From: Halosimplex aquaticum
GTDB taxonomy: Archaea; Halobacteriota; Halobacteria; Halobacteriales; Haloarculaceae
Reading direction: 5' to 3'
Length of the DNA stretch: 64,000 bases
Assembly: GCF_028747785.1 (NCBI RefSeq)
Contig: NZ_CP118158.1
Coordinates: 3,348,001-3,412,000 of the forward strand
Positions 7,960 to 16,662 of this stretch are shown in pieces. Under the pieces are notes generated by a model that had not been told where the DNA came from, searched no databases, and saw nothing but the letters and a program-made list of their open reading frames with translations. Within the stretch, counting starts at the first letter, position 1; every line of letters starts with the position of its first letter. A program made the position numbers and the translations under genes.

Positions 7960-9281
7960 GCGAAGGCGCCCTCCCGTCGGACGTACTTCCCGAAGACACC
8001 GACCGTCGCCAGACCCAGGACGACCGCGAAGACGAGGATCGCTCCCGACAGTGGACCGAGGCCCGCGGCGACCTGCTCCCTGACGAAGTTCGCCGCGAGC
8101 GCCCCGGAGACGACCAGCAGGGCCAGTCCGGCGAGGTTGGCGACCGCGGAGTTCGATTCGGGGACCGCGGGCGAGTTGAGCAGGTACAGGACGACCGCGA
8201 TCGCGAACGGGGTTCCGACGGTCCCGATGGCGAGCACGAGCGCCAACTGGCTCAGGACCGGCCCGCCGATGAACGCCCCCGGTGCCGAGAGGAGCGCCGC
8301 CGCGACGAGGAGTCCGCGGTACCGGTCGTCCTCGACGGTGGTCCCCCACCCGAGTTTGTCCGCGAGGAGGAACGGCGGGACGATCGTGTTCCCGCCGAGC
8401 GTCGAGACCGCCGCACCCAGGAGACCGAACAGGAAGAGCCACTCGGCGAACCGTCCGGCAAACGGCCCGAGCGCCTGTGCGGCTTCCACGGTCGAGAGGT
8501 CGCCGGAGGTGAGGACGCTCGCCGTGACGAGGTAGATCGCGACGCTGTAGATCCCGAAGGCGACGAGCATCGACGCGACGACGTCGAACGTCGCGAGGTC
8601 GTAGTCGTCGGCGGTCCAGCCGCGTGCTCGCATGGTGTAGGAGTGCATCGTTATCAGGGTGATGTGGACCGCGCCCCCGAGGATGCCCGCCGCGACGAGC
8701 GCGCTCCCGGACGGCAGCGACGGGACGAGTCCGCCGACGGCCGCGCTCGCATCGATCGGGACGACGAACAGGGACGCCACGAACGCGACGACGACGACGC
8801 TGACGAGGAGTTTGGCGACGGTTTCGAGGAATCGGTAGCCCCGCGTCGCGAGTCCCGCGGCGAGGACGACGGCCCACACGACGCCCCAGACGCGGCTGTC
8901 GACGCCGGTGACGGTCGCCGAGACGCTCGCGACGGTCTTCATGATCAACAGCTGGGCGACGCCGGCCGCGACCACCACGTCGAGGACGAGCAGCCAGGCC
9001 CAGGTGTCGCCGAGCCGGTCCGCGACCACGCCCACGATACCGCGCTCGGTGAGCACCCCGAGGCGCATCGCGAGGTACTGGGCGAACGCGCCGGCGACGG
9101 CGGAGAGGACGACGACCCAGAACAGCGCGTAGTCGAAGGCGCCGCCGCCGGTGATCAGCGACCCCATCGTCGCCGGGCCGGCGGCGATGGCACCGGCGAC
9201 CCACGACGGCCCCATGTTCGAGAGATACGACCTCACTCGGCCGACCGAGGCCGCCCCGCTGTCGCGTGTCGATGTTTGCAT
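7956..9281 (-). CDS. Divergent NRAMP-family (natural-resistance-associated) transporter
   Basis: A polytopic membrane protein of 441 residues with about eleven hydrophobic segments and the overall NRAMP pattern: the first helix carries GPATMGSLITGGGAFDYALFW (starting near residue 35), the sixth helix region reads AVHITLITMHSY. In true Mn/Fe transporters helix 1 has DPGN and helix 6 has MPH, which bind the metal. Here the DPGN position reads GPAT, so both the Asp and the Asn are lost, and the Met-Pro-His is not seen. It therefore belongs to the wider NRAMP-related group and its substrate may differ (other cation, or non-metal). The start at 9281 gives a short polar N-terminus before the first helix. 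It overlaps the P-loop gene downstream. Confidence 0.85.
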   Translation of the reverse strand: MQTSTRDSGAASVGRVRSYLSNMGPSWVAGAIAAGPATMGSLITGGGAFDYALFWVVVLSAVAGAFAQYLAMRLGVLTERGIVGVVADRLGDTWAWLLVLDVVVAAGVAQLLIMKTVASVSATVTGVDSRVWGVVWAVVLAAGLATRGYRFLETVAKLLVSVVVVAFVASLFVVPIDASAAVGGLVPSLPSGSALVAAGILGGAVHITLITMHSYTMRARGWTADDYDLATFDVVASMLVAFGIYSVAIYLVTASVLTSGDLSTVEAAQALGPFAGRFAEWLFLFGLLGAAVSTLGGNTIVPPFLLADKLGWGTTVEDDRYRGLLVAAALLSAPGAFIGGPVLSQLALVLAIGTVGTPFAIAVVLYLLNSPAVPESNSAVANLAGLALLVVSGALAANFVREQVAAGLGPLSGAILVFAVVLGLATVGVFGKYVRREGAFA

Positions 9282-9446
9282 ACCACGGGGTCGGAACACG
9301 GGCGGTATGAAGGTTTCTACACGGTAGTACCACTCGGTTGTAGGTTTCGGCGGAGGCCGGATCGGCCGCAGTGGCGACCAAGGCGCCGCTCGACTCGCGC
9401 TCGTACACTCCAGAAAACACTTTGAGTCGCGTCCGAAGGGAACCGT

Positions 9447-11006
9447 ATGAACCGACGGACGTTCCTCGCGGCGGTCGGCGCCGCGGGGCTCGGTGGCTGC
9501 TCGGGGTTCGGCGATCCGACCACTGAAACCGCGGCGACGGCGCCTGCGGAGTCCGACGCGTCGACTCCGACGCGGGCCCAGGGGGCAAGCCCGAACCCGA
9601 CCTCGACTCGGGAATCGCCCGCCGGCACGGCGACGACGCCGGGAGACGACTCGGGCGTCGCAGCGGCGAGTATCGTCGACCTGGAGCCGACCGACCGGAC
9701 GTACGCGCTGGCGCCGACGCGGTACCGGACCCCCGACGAGGGGAAAATCACGGCGCGGTTCGCCTCGACGGCCACGGCCGAGTCCCCGGCGACCCTCTCC
9801 GCGTCGCTCGAAAACGCGAACGACTTCGCGAACACGTTCCGGATCGAGTGGACGCCGCCGTTCGGCCGCCTCTCCAGCAGGGTCCCGGAGCCCTTCGCGG
9901 ACACGGACGCGCTCGCCGACGCCACGCACCGCGCTGGTCTCGTCCTCGCGCCGACGGCGAACCACGAGCTCGTCGACGACCCGCCCGAGTTCGAGCGCGA
10001 CGACGACGGCTACTGGCGCCTGGCGACCGGCGTCGACCAGTGGCTCCCCGAACGGGTCCGATTGGACCCGGGGGAGACGGTACACGGGGAGTACGCCGTC
10101 GTCGGGCATGCCGACGGCGCCGGGGAAGGGCGGCCCCCCGGCGTGTACGAGTTCCGCGGGCGGTCCGATTCGACGCTCCGGATAGCCGTCTGGGAGACGG
10201 GGCGCCCCGGTCCCGAGGGGGGCTCGCGGTTCGAGCAACAGACGCTCCCTCCGATCTCGGAGGAGGCGTCGACAGCCTGGTTCCACGACGCCGACGCGAC
10301 GACTGGCACGTACCTGCGCCCGGATCGGGAACAGGCCCGGCTGCCGGCGCAGGTCGCGTTCACCGTCGTGAACAAGTCCCGGTCGACGACCGGGTGCGGT
10401 CACTGGAGCCTCTACAAACTCGACGGCGAACGGTGGTACCACATCGGCCCGTACGTCCACACTGCGGACTGTCGCCAGCTCCGCCCGGGCCAGACGAAGT
10501 CCTGGACACTCAACGCCGACGGCGGCGAAGCCCTCCCCCCTATCGGGCACGGAAACGGTGCGAGCTTCGGGTTCCTCGGCGGCGGCGCGTACGCGGCTGT
10601 CGTCGGCTACGGCGGGCGAGCAGACCAGAGCGCGGCCCTCGTCGAACTCAAGGGCGACGAGGTGTCGATCGAACCGACCGACGACGTCACCTCCGAGCGA
10701 TCGGACGCGACGGTGACGGTCACCTCGCCGCGGCGGGAACGCACCGACAACTCCGCCCCGGCGGAGCTGACGCTCACGAGTGCGGACGAGGCGAACCGGA
10801 CCCTCGTCCCCGAGCAGGTGATGCAACGCCGATACCGGGGGCTCCGAAACACCGTCGGATTCGTCGAGGAGGCTATCGAGACTGTGACGCTCCGGACGAG
10901 CGAGCGAGTCGCCGAACGGGTCGTCGGTCACGACGCCGACCGACGGCGGTTCCGGATCCGCGGAACGGGGACGTACGAAGTCTCGATCGAACGGCAGTCC
11001 GCGTGA
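9447..11006 (+). CDS. Exported lipoprotein of unknown function
   Basis: A 519-residue protein with an N-terminal RRTFLAAVGAAGLGGC signal: twin arginine plus lipobox, Cys18 as the lipidated residue. A Thr/Ala/Ser-rich acidic linker (about 20-75) follows, usual for haloarchaeal lipoproteins. The remainder is beta-rich, without transmembrane segments. Motif-like parts include TTGCGHWSLYKLDGERWYHIGP and a TADCRQLRPGQTKSW segment, so two cysteines could form a disulphide. It resembles extracellular Ig-like or cell-surface sensor lipoproteins, but I recognise no family. It is divergent from the NRAMP-like gene and ends where a degraded hydrolase fragment begins. Confidence 0.8.
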   Translation: MNRRTFLAAVGAAGLGGCSGFGDPTTETAATAPAESDASTPTRAQGASPNPTSTRESPAGTATTPGDDSGVAAASIVDLEPTDRTYALAPTRYRTPDEGKITARFASTATAESPATLSASLENANDFANTFRIEWTPPFGRLSSRVPEPFADTDALADATHRAGLVLAPTANHELVDDPPEFERDDDGYWRLATGVDQWLPERVRLDPGETVHGEYAVVGHADGAGEGRPPGVYEFRGRSDSTLRIAVWETGRPGPEGGSRFEQQTLPPISEEASTAWFHDADATTGTYLRPDREQARLPAQVAFTVVNKSRSTTGCGHWSLYKLDGERWYHIGPYVHTADCRQLRPGQTKSWTLNADGGEALPPIGHGNGASFGFLGGGAYAAVVGYGGRADQSAALVELKGDEVSIEPTDDVTSERSDATVTVTSPRRERTDNSAPAELTLTSADEANRTLVPEQVMQRRYRGLRNTVGFVEEAIETVTLRTSERVAERVVGHDADRRRFRIRGTGTYEVSIERQSA

Positions 11007-11019
11007 ACGCGTCGTCATC

Positions 11020-11226
11020 GAACCGCCGTTCCTCCTCGTCCACGGCTCCACCGACCCCGTCGTTCCCAACCAATAGAGCGTCTCCCTCCGGGAGGTGCTC
11101 CGCGACGCCGGATCGACGGCGACGCTCTACACCTTCGATGGTGGAGGCCACGGCCACTTCGACGGCCCCGAGGTCCCTCGACTCACGGACGACTTCCTCG
11201 ATCGACATCTACGCGGGAGCCAAGGC
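11020..11226 (+). pseudogene. C-terminal relic of an alpha/beta hydrolase with nonsense codon
   Basis: Reading from 11020, the sequence encodes EPPFLLVHGSTDPVVPNQ, a TAG stop (11074-11076), then SVSLREVLRDAGSTATLYTF, GGGHGHF and DDFLDRHL. This is the end of a prolyl-oligopeptidase/dienelactone-hydrolase-like domain, with the acid (GSTDPVVP) and histidine (GGGHG) of the catalytic triad, but the nucleophile half is missing and a stop interrupts the frame where the family usually has Gln or Glu. The upstream end abuts the lipoprotein gene. No start or promoter is seen, so this is a dead fragment, probably left by a deletion. Confidence 0.7.
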
Positions 11227-11255
11227 ACCCGATTCGGCCCCTCGTCGGTGTTCGC

Positions 11256-11477
11256 CACGTTCTCACCGCCGAAAATCTCTGTCCGCACGAACCGCTGGAG
11301 GCGACGCTCAACGACCAGCCGCTGAAACAACCGAACTGTCGGCAGTCCGCGAACTGCACGTGTCGCGCTGTACCCGTCGAAGCGATCGGAGTCGCACTGG
11401 AACGACTCGCGAATCAAGACGAGAGTGCCACCGCCAATACGAGTGACGAGCGACGCCAGAGACGTAAAATTATATAG
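11256..11477 (+). pseudogene. Possible relic of a cysteine-containing protein
   Basis: One frame stays open from about 11256 to TAG at 11475-11477 and reads as believable protein: ENLCPHEPLEATL, QPNCRQSANCTCRAVPVEA and IGVALERLANQ, with four cysteines in the pattern C-x20-C-x5-C-x-C. It has no start codon at its upstream end and a different frame from the hydrolase relic before it. It could be the C-terminus of a truncated gene. I cannot name the family. Confidence 0.3.
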
Positions 11478-12083
11478 TTCACAGGTATAACTAAATTATT
11501 ACACTATTCTGGGAAGCGGTGAAGTCAACTATCGGGGGACCGGGCGAGGTCCGATGTGCTTCACTCGCTCGAACGCCGAACTAAGAGTGAAATCGAGAAA
11601 TCAATAATTCGACTCCCTGACGCGTAAAGCGCAGCGATTCTAAGCTTTGATGCGCTGGGCGCACGATCTCGCGCGTTCCGCTATTCGAAGTGATCCGTGA
11701 GACCGGTTGTGGCCGAGAGCGGATGATAAACGCCTATTTGTCGGCTATCAGGTCTGTTTTAGCTGATTTCTGCGGCCGCCGAGACTCCGATAACATTGTA
11801 ACTCGATCGGGCGGGAATTCTGTTACTCTATCTCGTGATATTGCCCGTTCATCGATATCCTGATCGAGGAATTGAACGTACAGGATGAGTACTATATCCA
11901 GTTACTATAGTAGTTATTATATTACTGCTACCGACGAACCGGGGCCGAGTTACTCGATTGCGTGGAGACGGCAAGGTGCACGGTACGATGGGCGGCTGAG
12001 AGCACGCGGTCGCCCTGGTCTCGTGTGTTCAGAATGGCACACGGGATGGGTCGTCCTCCGGGTTGTGGGCTACACCTTTCCGT
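11478..12083. other. AT-richer intergenic stretch
   Basis: About 600 bases between the relics and the IMPase gene, with runs such as TATATAGTTCACAGGTATAAC near 11471 and TAGTAGTTATTATATTAC near 11907. No frame is long or protein-like throughout. A short frame near 11553-11625 encodes LERRTKSEIEKS and could be another relic. No repeat or insertion-sequence end was found by eye. Confidence 0.3.
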
Positions 12084-12857
12084 TCACTCGGGCGTGATCC
12101 CGGACGAGAACAGGACGACGAGTTCGCGGTGGATCTGGGCGTTCGACGCGAGGATCACTTCCTCGTTGCCGTCGGTGAACAGTTCCACGCGCGTCACTTC
12201 GCCGCCCGCCTCTTCGACTATCAGCGCGCCTGCGGTCGTATCCCAGACCGACAGCATCCGCTCGAAGAACGCGTCGAACCGGCCCGCCGCGACCATCGCC
12301 AGCTCGCTGGCGGCCGATCCGAACCGGCGGACCCCCTGTGTCATGGAGACGAGCGAGCGGAACGTCTCGAAGTCCCGGTCGTGCACGGACGCGGCGTCGA
12401 ACCCCGTCACGACCAGCGCGTTCGAGAGCTCGGAGGTCTCCGACAGCGACAGCGGTTCCCCGTTGGCGTACGCGCCGTGGCCCTCGACAGCCGTGAACAC
12501 GGTATCGGTCGGGATGTGGTAGACGACGCCGACGTCTTCGGTGCCGGCCCCCTCGAAGGCGACCGAGACGGCGTAGTGCGGGACGCCGTTCAGGAAGTTC
12601 GTGGTGCCGTCGAGCGGGTCGATGATCCACCGCGGCTTCGCCGTGTAGACCGGCGAACTCTCCTCGGAGACGGTGTTGTGCTCCGGAAACGTCTCCTCGA
12701 TCACGTCCAGGACCGCCCGTTCCGCGATCAGGTCGCTCTCGGTCGTCCCCTCCGCTTCTTCCCGCGACTGCCCGGGGGTCGGGGAGTGCGACGAGAGCGC
12801 CTCCCCCGCCCGCCGCGTGGCGCGAACCGCCGTCCAGAGCTGTGGGTGAGTCCCCAT
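12084..12857 (-). CDS. Inositol monophosphatase family protein
   Basis: A 257-residue enzyme of the Mg-dependent, Li-sensitive phosphatase fold (IMPase/FBPase/PAP phosphatase). Visible motifs: the first metal acid in EESS (the canonical motif is GEE), WIIDPLDGTTNF (metal-binding Asp and Thr), and WDTTAGALIVEEAGG near the C-terminus. It hydrolyses a phosphate ester such as inositol-1-phosphate, fructose-1,6-bisphosphate or a nucleotide; motifs alone do not decide which. ATG at 12857 was chosen over an in-frame GTG at 12881 because a TATA-like element (about 12890-12899) lies 33-42 bases upstream. It stands alone, divergent from the exported EEP protein. A second member of the family is at 25235, with different loops (about one third identical by eye). 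Confidence 0.9.
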   Translation of the reverse strand: MGTHPQLWTAVRATRRAGEALSSHSPTPGQSREEAEGTTESDLIAERAVLDVIEETFPEHNTVSEESSPVYTAKPRWIIDPLDGTTNFLNGVPHYAVSVAFEGAGTEDVGVVYHIPTDTVFTAVEGHGAYANGEPLSLSETSELSNALVVTGFDAASVHDRDFETFRSLVSMTQGVRRFGSAASELAMVAAGRFDAFFERMLSVWDTTAGALIVEEAGGEVTRVELFTDGNEEVILASNAQIHRELVVLFSSGITPE

Positions 12858-13083
12858 GCCCTCGGCTGTCACCCGCGACACGATTTAGATTGCTATGAGG
12901 TCTCTGTTCCGCTCTATAGCCCCGCGCCGGGAGGGGCCAGTTCGGCTCGGTGACCAACCACGAATGTCGTTCGGAATATGACCGATCGGTATTCGAAAAG
13001 AGCTTTCTATTCGACACATGTATCGATTGGTTAATATTATAATGATTGTTTAGACGACGGTTCGTCCCGGACGGTGGTCAGAG

Positions 13084-14172
13084 ATGACTGACCGAAGCGA
13101 CATCACGGTCGACAGACGAACCGCTCTGAAAGCAAGCGCGGGCGCCCTCGGCGCGGGGGCTCTCGGGACGGTGGGCCTGGTCGACACCTCCCGGGCCGCC
13201 GCCGAATCGTACCGGTTCCTGTGGGTGAACTCGTGGCTGTCCAACGGAACCGAAGGAGTCGCCGGAATTCCCGTCGACATCGCGGCGAAACCCCAGTACG
13301 AACAGCGGGCGGAGGAACTGGGGCAGCGCCTCGGCCAGGACGGGTACGACATCGTCGGACTGTGCGAGGTGTTCGACGATCAACACGGGACCGTCACGGA
13401 CAACTACGTCAGCGCGGCCGGGTCCGGCGAGTCCGTCTCGGGGCCAGCGGCCGACGGCGGCGAGAAGGGCGCCGGACTGCTGGATCTGGTCTCCGGCGTG
13501 AGCGTGACCGATCAGGCGACGCTGGAGTACGAGGCCGAACCGTCGGGGAACTTCACCTACGTCGACGCCCACGTCGGCAAGGGAGTGAACTACGCGGAAC
13601 TAGACCTCGGACCGGGCAAGATAGACATGTTCACGTCCCACCTGGTCACCGGGTCGCTCCTGCCGTGGGCCGACAGCGGCGACGAGGACATCCCGGCGCT
13701 GCGCGAGCAGCAGATCGACGAACTGGGCGGGTTCGTCGACCAGCACGCGAGCGACGACGCCATCACCGTGGTCGCCGCCGACTTCAACATCGCGCCCGGC
13801 GACGAGGCCTACGACGCGCTGACGACCTTCGCGTCCGACCGCGATCTCTACGACGTGTGGGAGGAGCACGGCACCGGCCACGGCGGGACCGAGGACAACG
13901 CGATCTTCGACGGCTGTAACTTCGATCCGTCCGGCGCCCCGCCCGCGTACTGTCCCAACGACGACGCGGGCGAACGCATCGACTACGTCTTCATCGAGGA
14001 GTCCCAGTCGGCCCACGCCATGGACCTCACCGTCGACTCCGTTCGGCGCCGGGTGTTCTGGCGGGAACTCGCGCCGCCGGACCAGTTCTACGTCGACGAC
14101 AACGAGGAAGAGCCGAACTACCTCACCGACCACGTGGGCCTAGACCTGTCGCTGAGCGCGACGTCGAACTGA
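13084..14172 (+). CDS. Exported endonuclease/exonuclease/phosphatase-family protein (sphingomyelinase-like)
   Basis: A 362-residue protein with a Tat signal (DRRTALKASAGALGAGALG, residues about 10-28). The mature part shows the EEP (DNase I-like) order: LCEVFDD (metal-binding Glu), MFTSHLVTG (catalytic His region), ADFNIAPGD (Asp/Asn), ERIDYVFI and the terminal LTDHVGLDL (catalytic Asp-His). The DxxN and final DH motifs are intact, so an active phosphodiesterase is expected. Its layout resembles secreted neutral sphingomyelinase/phospholipase C-like members more than AP endonucleases. It could act on extracellular nucleic acids or phospholipids. An A/T-rich promoter region lies at 13031-13054. 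Confidence 0.88.
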   Translation: MTDRSDITVDRRTALKASAGALGAGALGTVGLVDTSRAAAESYRFLWVNSWLSNGTEGVAGIPVDIAAKPQYEQRAEELGQRLGQDGYDIVGLCEVFDDQHGTVTDNYVSAAGSGESVSGPAADGGEKGAGLLDLVSGVSVTDQATLEYEAEPSGNFTYVDAHVGKGVNYAELDLGPGKIDMFTSHLVTGSLLPWADSGDEDIPALREQQIDELGGFVDQHASDDAITVVAADFNIAPGDEAYDALTTFASDRDLYDVWEEHGTGHGGTEDNAIFDGCNFDPSGAPPAYCPNDDAGERIDYVFIEESQSAHAMDLTVDSVRRRVFWRELAPPDQFYVDDNEEEPNYLTDHVGLDLSLSATSN

Positions 14173-14298
14173 CGGCGACCGAACGAGACGGGCCGGTATC
14201 GGTCGTCCACGCGGTCTAGACCGGCCGGTACCACCGGTCGACGGCCGGCGCTCGCTTCCGGTACCGTCGAGTCGGGCCTGCTGCCACGGGCCGGGGAT

Positions 14299-14520
14299 TC
14301 ACCGGTAGGTGTACCAGGTGAGGCAAAACGCGGAGAGACCGACTGCGATCAGCGCTGCTCCCCAGATCGGGAACAACCCGGCCCACACGCCGGTCTGCAT
14401 GACGTACCCCGCGAGGACGAACGCGAAGCCGCAGAGAGCGAGTCTGAGCGAGAACCTCCCCCAGATGTTCGAGAGCGCTTCCCGGATCAGTCCGAGCCCT
14501 GTCGTTTGATTCGTTCTCAT
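14299..14520 (-). CDS. Small membrane protein with two helices
   Basis: Seventy-three residues with two hydrophobic segments (LRLALCGFAFVLAGYVM and LFPIWGAALIAVGLSAFCLTW) joined by a short loop, and a basic/polar N-terminus. An alternative ATG three codons upstream is possible. It precedes, in the same direction, no obvious partner; the Yip1-like gene lies just upstream on the same strand. Function unknown. Confidence 0.6.
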   Translation of the reverse strand: MRTNQTTGLGLIREALSNIWGRFSLRLALCGFAFVLAGYVMQTGVWAGLFPIWGAALIAVGLSAFCLTWYTYR

Positions 14521-14602
14521 AGCTGGCAAACGGCAGACGTGTCTGCAGTCGGTTGACAGTGAAATGTAATTTTCGGTGAGAGCGACGGGCCTGACCCGCT
14601 TC

Positions 14603-15232
14603 TCAGACGACCGCGACGATCTTCCAGAGGACGTAGACGCCGACCGTGATCCCGGAGACGATGGCCCCCTCGCGCCTGCTGATGTCGCTGGCCGTCACGA
14701 GGCCCGCCGCCCAGAGGTACCCGGTGACGAGGACGAACAGACATCCCAGTATCGTGGTCCCGATCAGGAGCGGGTCGCCTGCCGCCTGCGCCGTGAACTC
14801 GTTGAAGACCTTGTTCTCGTGTTCGATCCCGGGATACGGCGGCTCCGAGAGGGCCGCGTCCCGATACACGAGGTACTTCCCGCCGGCCCAGACCAGCGAC
14901 GCCAGAATCAGCGGGGCCATTCCCCAGCCGACGACTCTGGTGAGATGCCCCATCAGGGGTCTCCCACCGATCAGACTCGATAGCACGTACAGCGCGGCGG
15001 TGAAGATCCCCCACAGGGCCAGTCCCCAGACGAGGTGGCCGATCCACAGCACCGTCAGCAGGTCGAGCACCCACTCGCTCTCCCGCGGGCCGAGCGCGTA
15101 CGAGAACGCGATCGGGTGGAGGCTGAAACTCAGCGCCACGAGCGCGACGATCACCCCCGGTTCGTAGATACGGCCGACCGCAGACTTGCGCTCCAGGTAG
15201 TCCTCCGAGTCGGTGAGCAGACGGATGACCAT
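14603..15232 (-). CDS. Yip1-domain-like membrane protein
   Basis: A 209-residue integral membrane protein with about five hydrophobic helices: PGVIVALVALSFSLHPIAF, VLDLLTVLWIGHLVWGLALWGIFTAALYVLSSLIGG, LTRVVGWGMAPLILASLVWAGG, LLIGTTILGCLFVLVTGYLWAAGLV and GAIVSGITVGVYVLWKIV. The Gly-rich GGRPLMGHLTRVVGWGMAP loop-helix segment is characteristic of the Yip1/YIF1-like family found across haloarchaea, where its role is not known. TATA-like sequence TATAAATATATTA lies just upstream (about 15254-15266 on the plus strand), which supports the start at 15232. Confidence 0.75.
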   Translation of the reverse strand: MVIRLLTDSEDYLERKSAVGRIYEPGVIVALVALSFSLHPIAFSYALGPRESEWVLDLLTVLWIGHLVWGLALWGIFTAALYVLSSLIGGRPLMGHLTRVVGWGMAPLILASLVWAGGKYLVYRDAALSEPPYPGIEHENKVFNEFTAQAAGDPLLIGTTILGCLFVLVTGYLWAAGLVTASDISRREGAIVSGITVGVYVLWKIVAVV

Positions 15233-15405
15233 GTCTCCGAAAATGACGACCTGTTATAAATATATTATGAATGGAGTAAGAGGTGTCTCTCCGGGAGGGA
15301 GATGCGCAGGCCGCGAAGCGGGTGCGGACCGCGGTCACCGTATTGATAGCGGCGACCGGAGGTACCGCCCTGCCGTGGTGCCACCGGATGGCTAATCTGG
15401 GTCTT

Positions 15406-15612
15406 CTAGAAGGGGTCCCAGCCGACCGAGATGACGACCACGGCACCGAAGACGGTGAGTACGGCCGGGACCAGCGCCATCACGCCCACGACGAAGGCCT
15501 CCTGGCCGGCCGCGGTCTGGCGATCGAGCTCGAGGAAGGAGAACCCGAGAATGAGGACGAACAGTACGGAACTCGTCAGGACGAACCGGACGAACGTCTG
15601 CCACGAACCCAT
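15406..15612 (-). CDS. Small two-helix membrane protein
   Basis: Sixty-eight residues from MGSWQTF. Two hydrophobic segments (FVLTSSVLFVLILGFSFL and AFVVGVMALVPAVLTVFGAVVVISVG) are joined by a polar linker. A longer reading from 15639 adds nine residues. No family is recognised; it lies downstream of nothing on its strand and convergent with no gene. Probably a real but uncharacterised membrane peptide. Confidence 0.55.
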   Translation of the reverse strand: MGSWQTFVRFVLTSSVLFVLILGFSFLELDRQTAAGQEAFVVGVMALVPAVLTVFGAVVVISVGWDPF

Positions 15613-15797
15613 TGTCGGCTCTGGATCAGCCGAACACATAAGCTTTCCTGAGAAGTCCCCGCCCGATGGTTCGGGACGGGCGGTGCGGTTGCGCCGACCC
15701 GAGCACGAATCGTTCGTGTGCCTCCGAGCGTGTTCCGGGCCGCGGTGGCGGGGTGCGTGGCATACGTTTTTGTGTCAGTGCCCGATACTCTCTCGCG

Positions 15798-16649
15798 ATG
15801 GAAGTCGATCTCCGAGAGACCGTGGACCGACTGCGCCGTCCGGAGTACACCGGCGAGAACCGCTGCGGCCTCTGTACGGTCGTGAACCTGACGCTCGCGG
15901 TACTGCTGAGCGCCGGAATCGCCGCCGTTGCCTGGGCTCGGTTCGAACCGCTCTCGGCTGTCCTGACGAGCGCCCTCGGACTCTCCGCGTTCGTCGCCGC
16001 GATCTACTTCCGGGGGTACCTCGTCCCGAAGACTCCGGTGCTGACGAAACGGTACGCCCCGGACCGGATTCTGCGGCTGTTCGAAGCGGAGCGGCCCGAA
16101 CCGCCGACGACCGAGGACGGGGACCTCGACGCGGAGGCGACGCTGCGGCGGGCCGACGCAGTGACGGACTGCGATCGCGCGGACGACCTCTGTCTCACGG
16201 ACGGGTTCCGGGACGCGTGGAGGCGCCGCATCCGTCGGTCGCGGGAAGACGACACGCCGCGGGAGGAACTGTCGGCGGTCCTCGGGGTCAGTCCCGGTGC
16301 GCTGTCGTACGACGAACACGGCGACGCGTTCGTGGCGTTCTACGACGAGGAGCTGATAGGCAGGTGGGAGTCGTACGCGGCGTTCGTCGCCGACGTCGCG
16401 GCCGCGGACGAACTCCGGTCGCGGGGCCGGGGGTGGTCGGCCCTGACCGTCCGTCAGCGGAGCACCGTCCTGCAACGGCTTCGTGCGTTTCTGGAGGCCT
16501 GCCCGTCCTGTGGAGGGCGGTTACGCGCCGGGCAGGAGGTCGTCGAGTCGTGTTGCAGGTCGACCGACGTGGTCGCGATCGAGTGCGAGGACTGCGGCGC
16601 GCGACTGTTCGAAGCCCGCCAGCGAATCGAGCCCGAGCGACAGCGATAG
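15798..16649 (+). CDS. Membrane-anchored zinc-ribbon protein, hypothetical
   Basis: A 283-residue protein. Two membrane helices lie near the N-terminus (about 32-52 and 57-74), preceded by CGLC. The large acidic cytoplasmic part ends in a zinc-ribbon-like segment: CPSCGG, then CC, then CEDCG (about residues 235-272), enough cysteines for one zinc. I do not recognise the family. The start at 15798 (MEVDL) matches the beginning of protein-like sequence; an earlier in-frame GTG would add a basic, unlikely leader. It is convergent with the importer permease gene that ends 14 bases away. Confidence 0.7.
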   Translation: MEVDLRETVDRLRRPEYTGENRCGLCTVVNLTLAVLLSAGIAAVAWARFEPLSAVLTSALGLSAFVAAIYFRGYLVPKTPVLTKRYAPDRILRLFEAERPEPPTTEDGDLDAEATLRRADAVTDCDRADDLCLTDGFRDAWRRRIRRSREDDTPREELSAVLGVSPGALSYDEHGDAFVAFYDEELIGRWESYAAFVADVAAADELRSRGRGWSALTVRQRSTVLQRLRAFLEACPSCGGRLRAGQEVVESCCRSTDVVAIECEDCGARLFEARQRIEPERQR

Positions 16650-16662
16650 CGCGAACTCGGGG

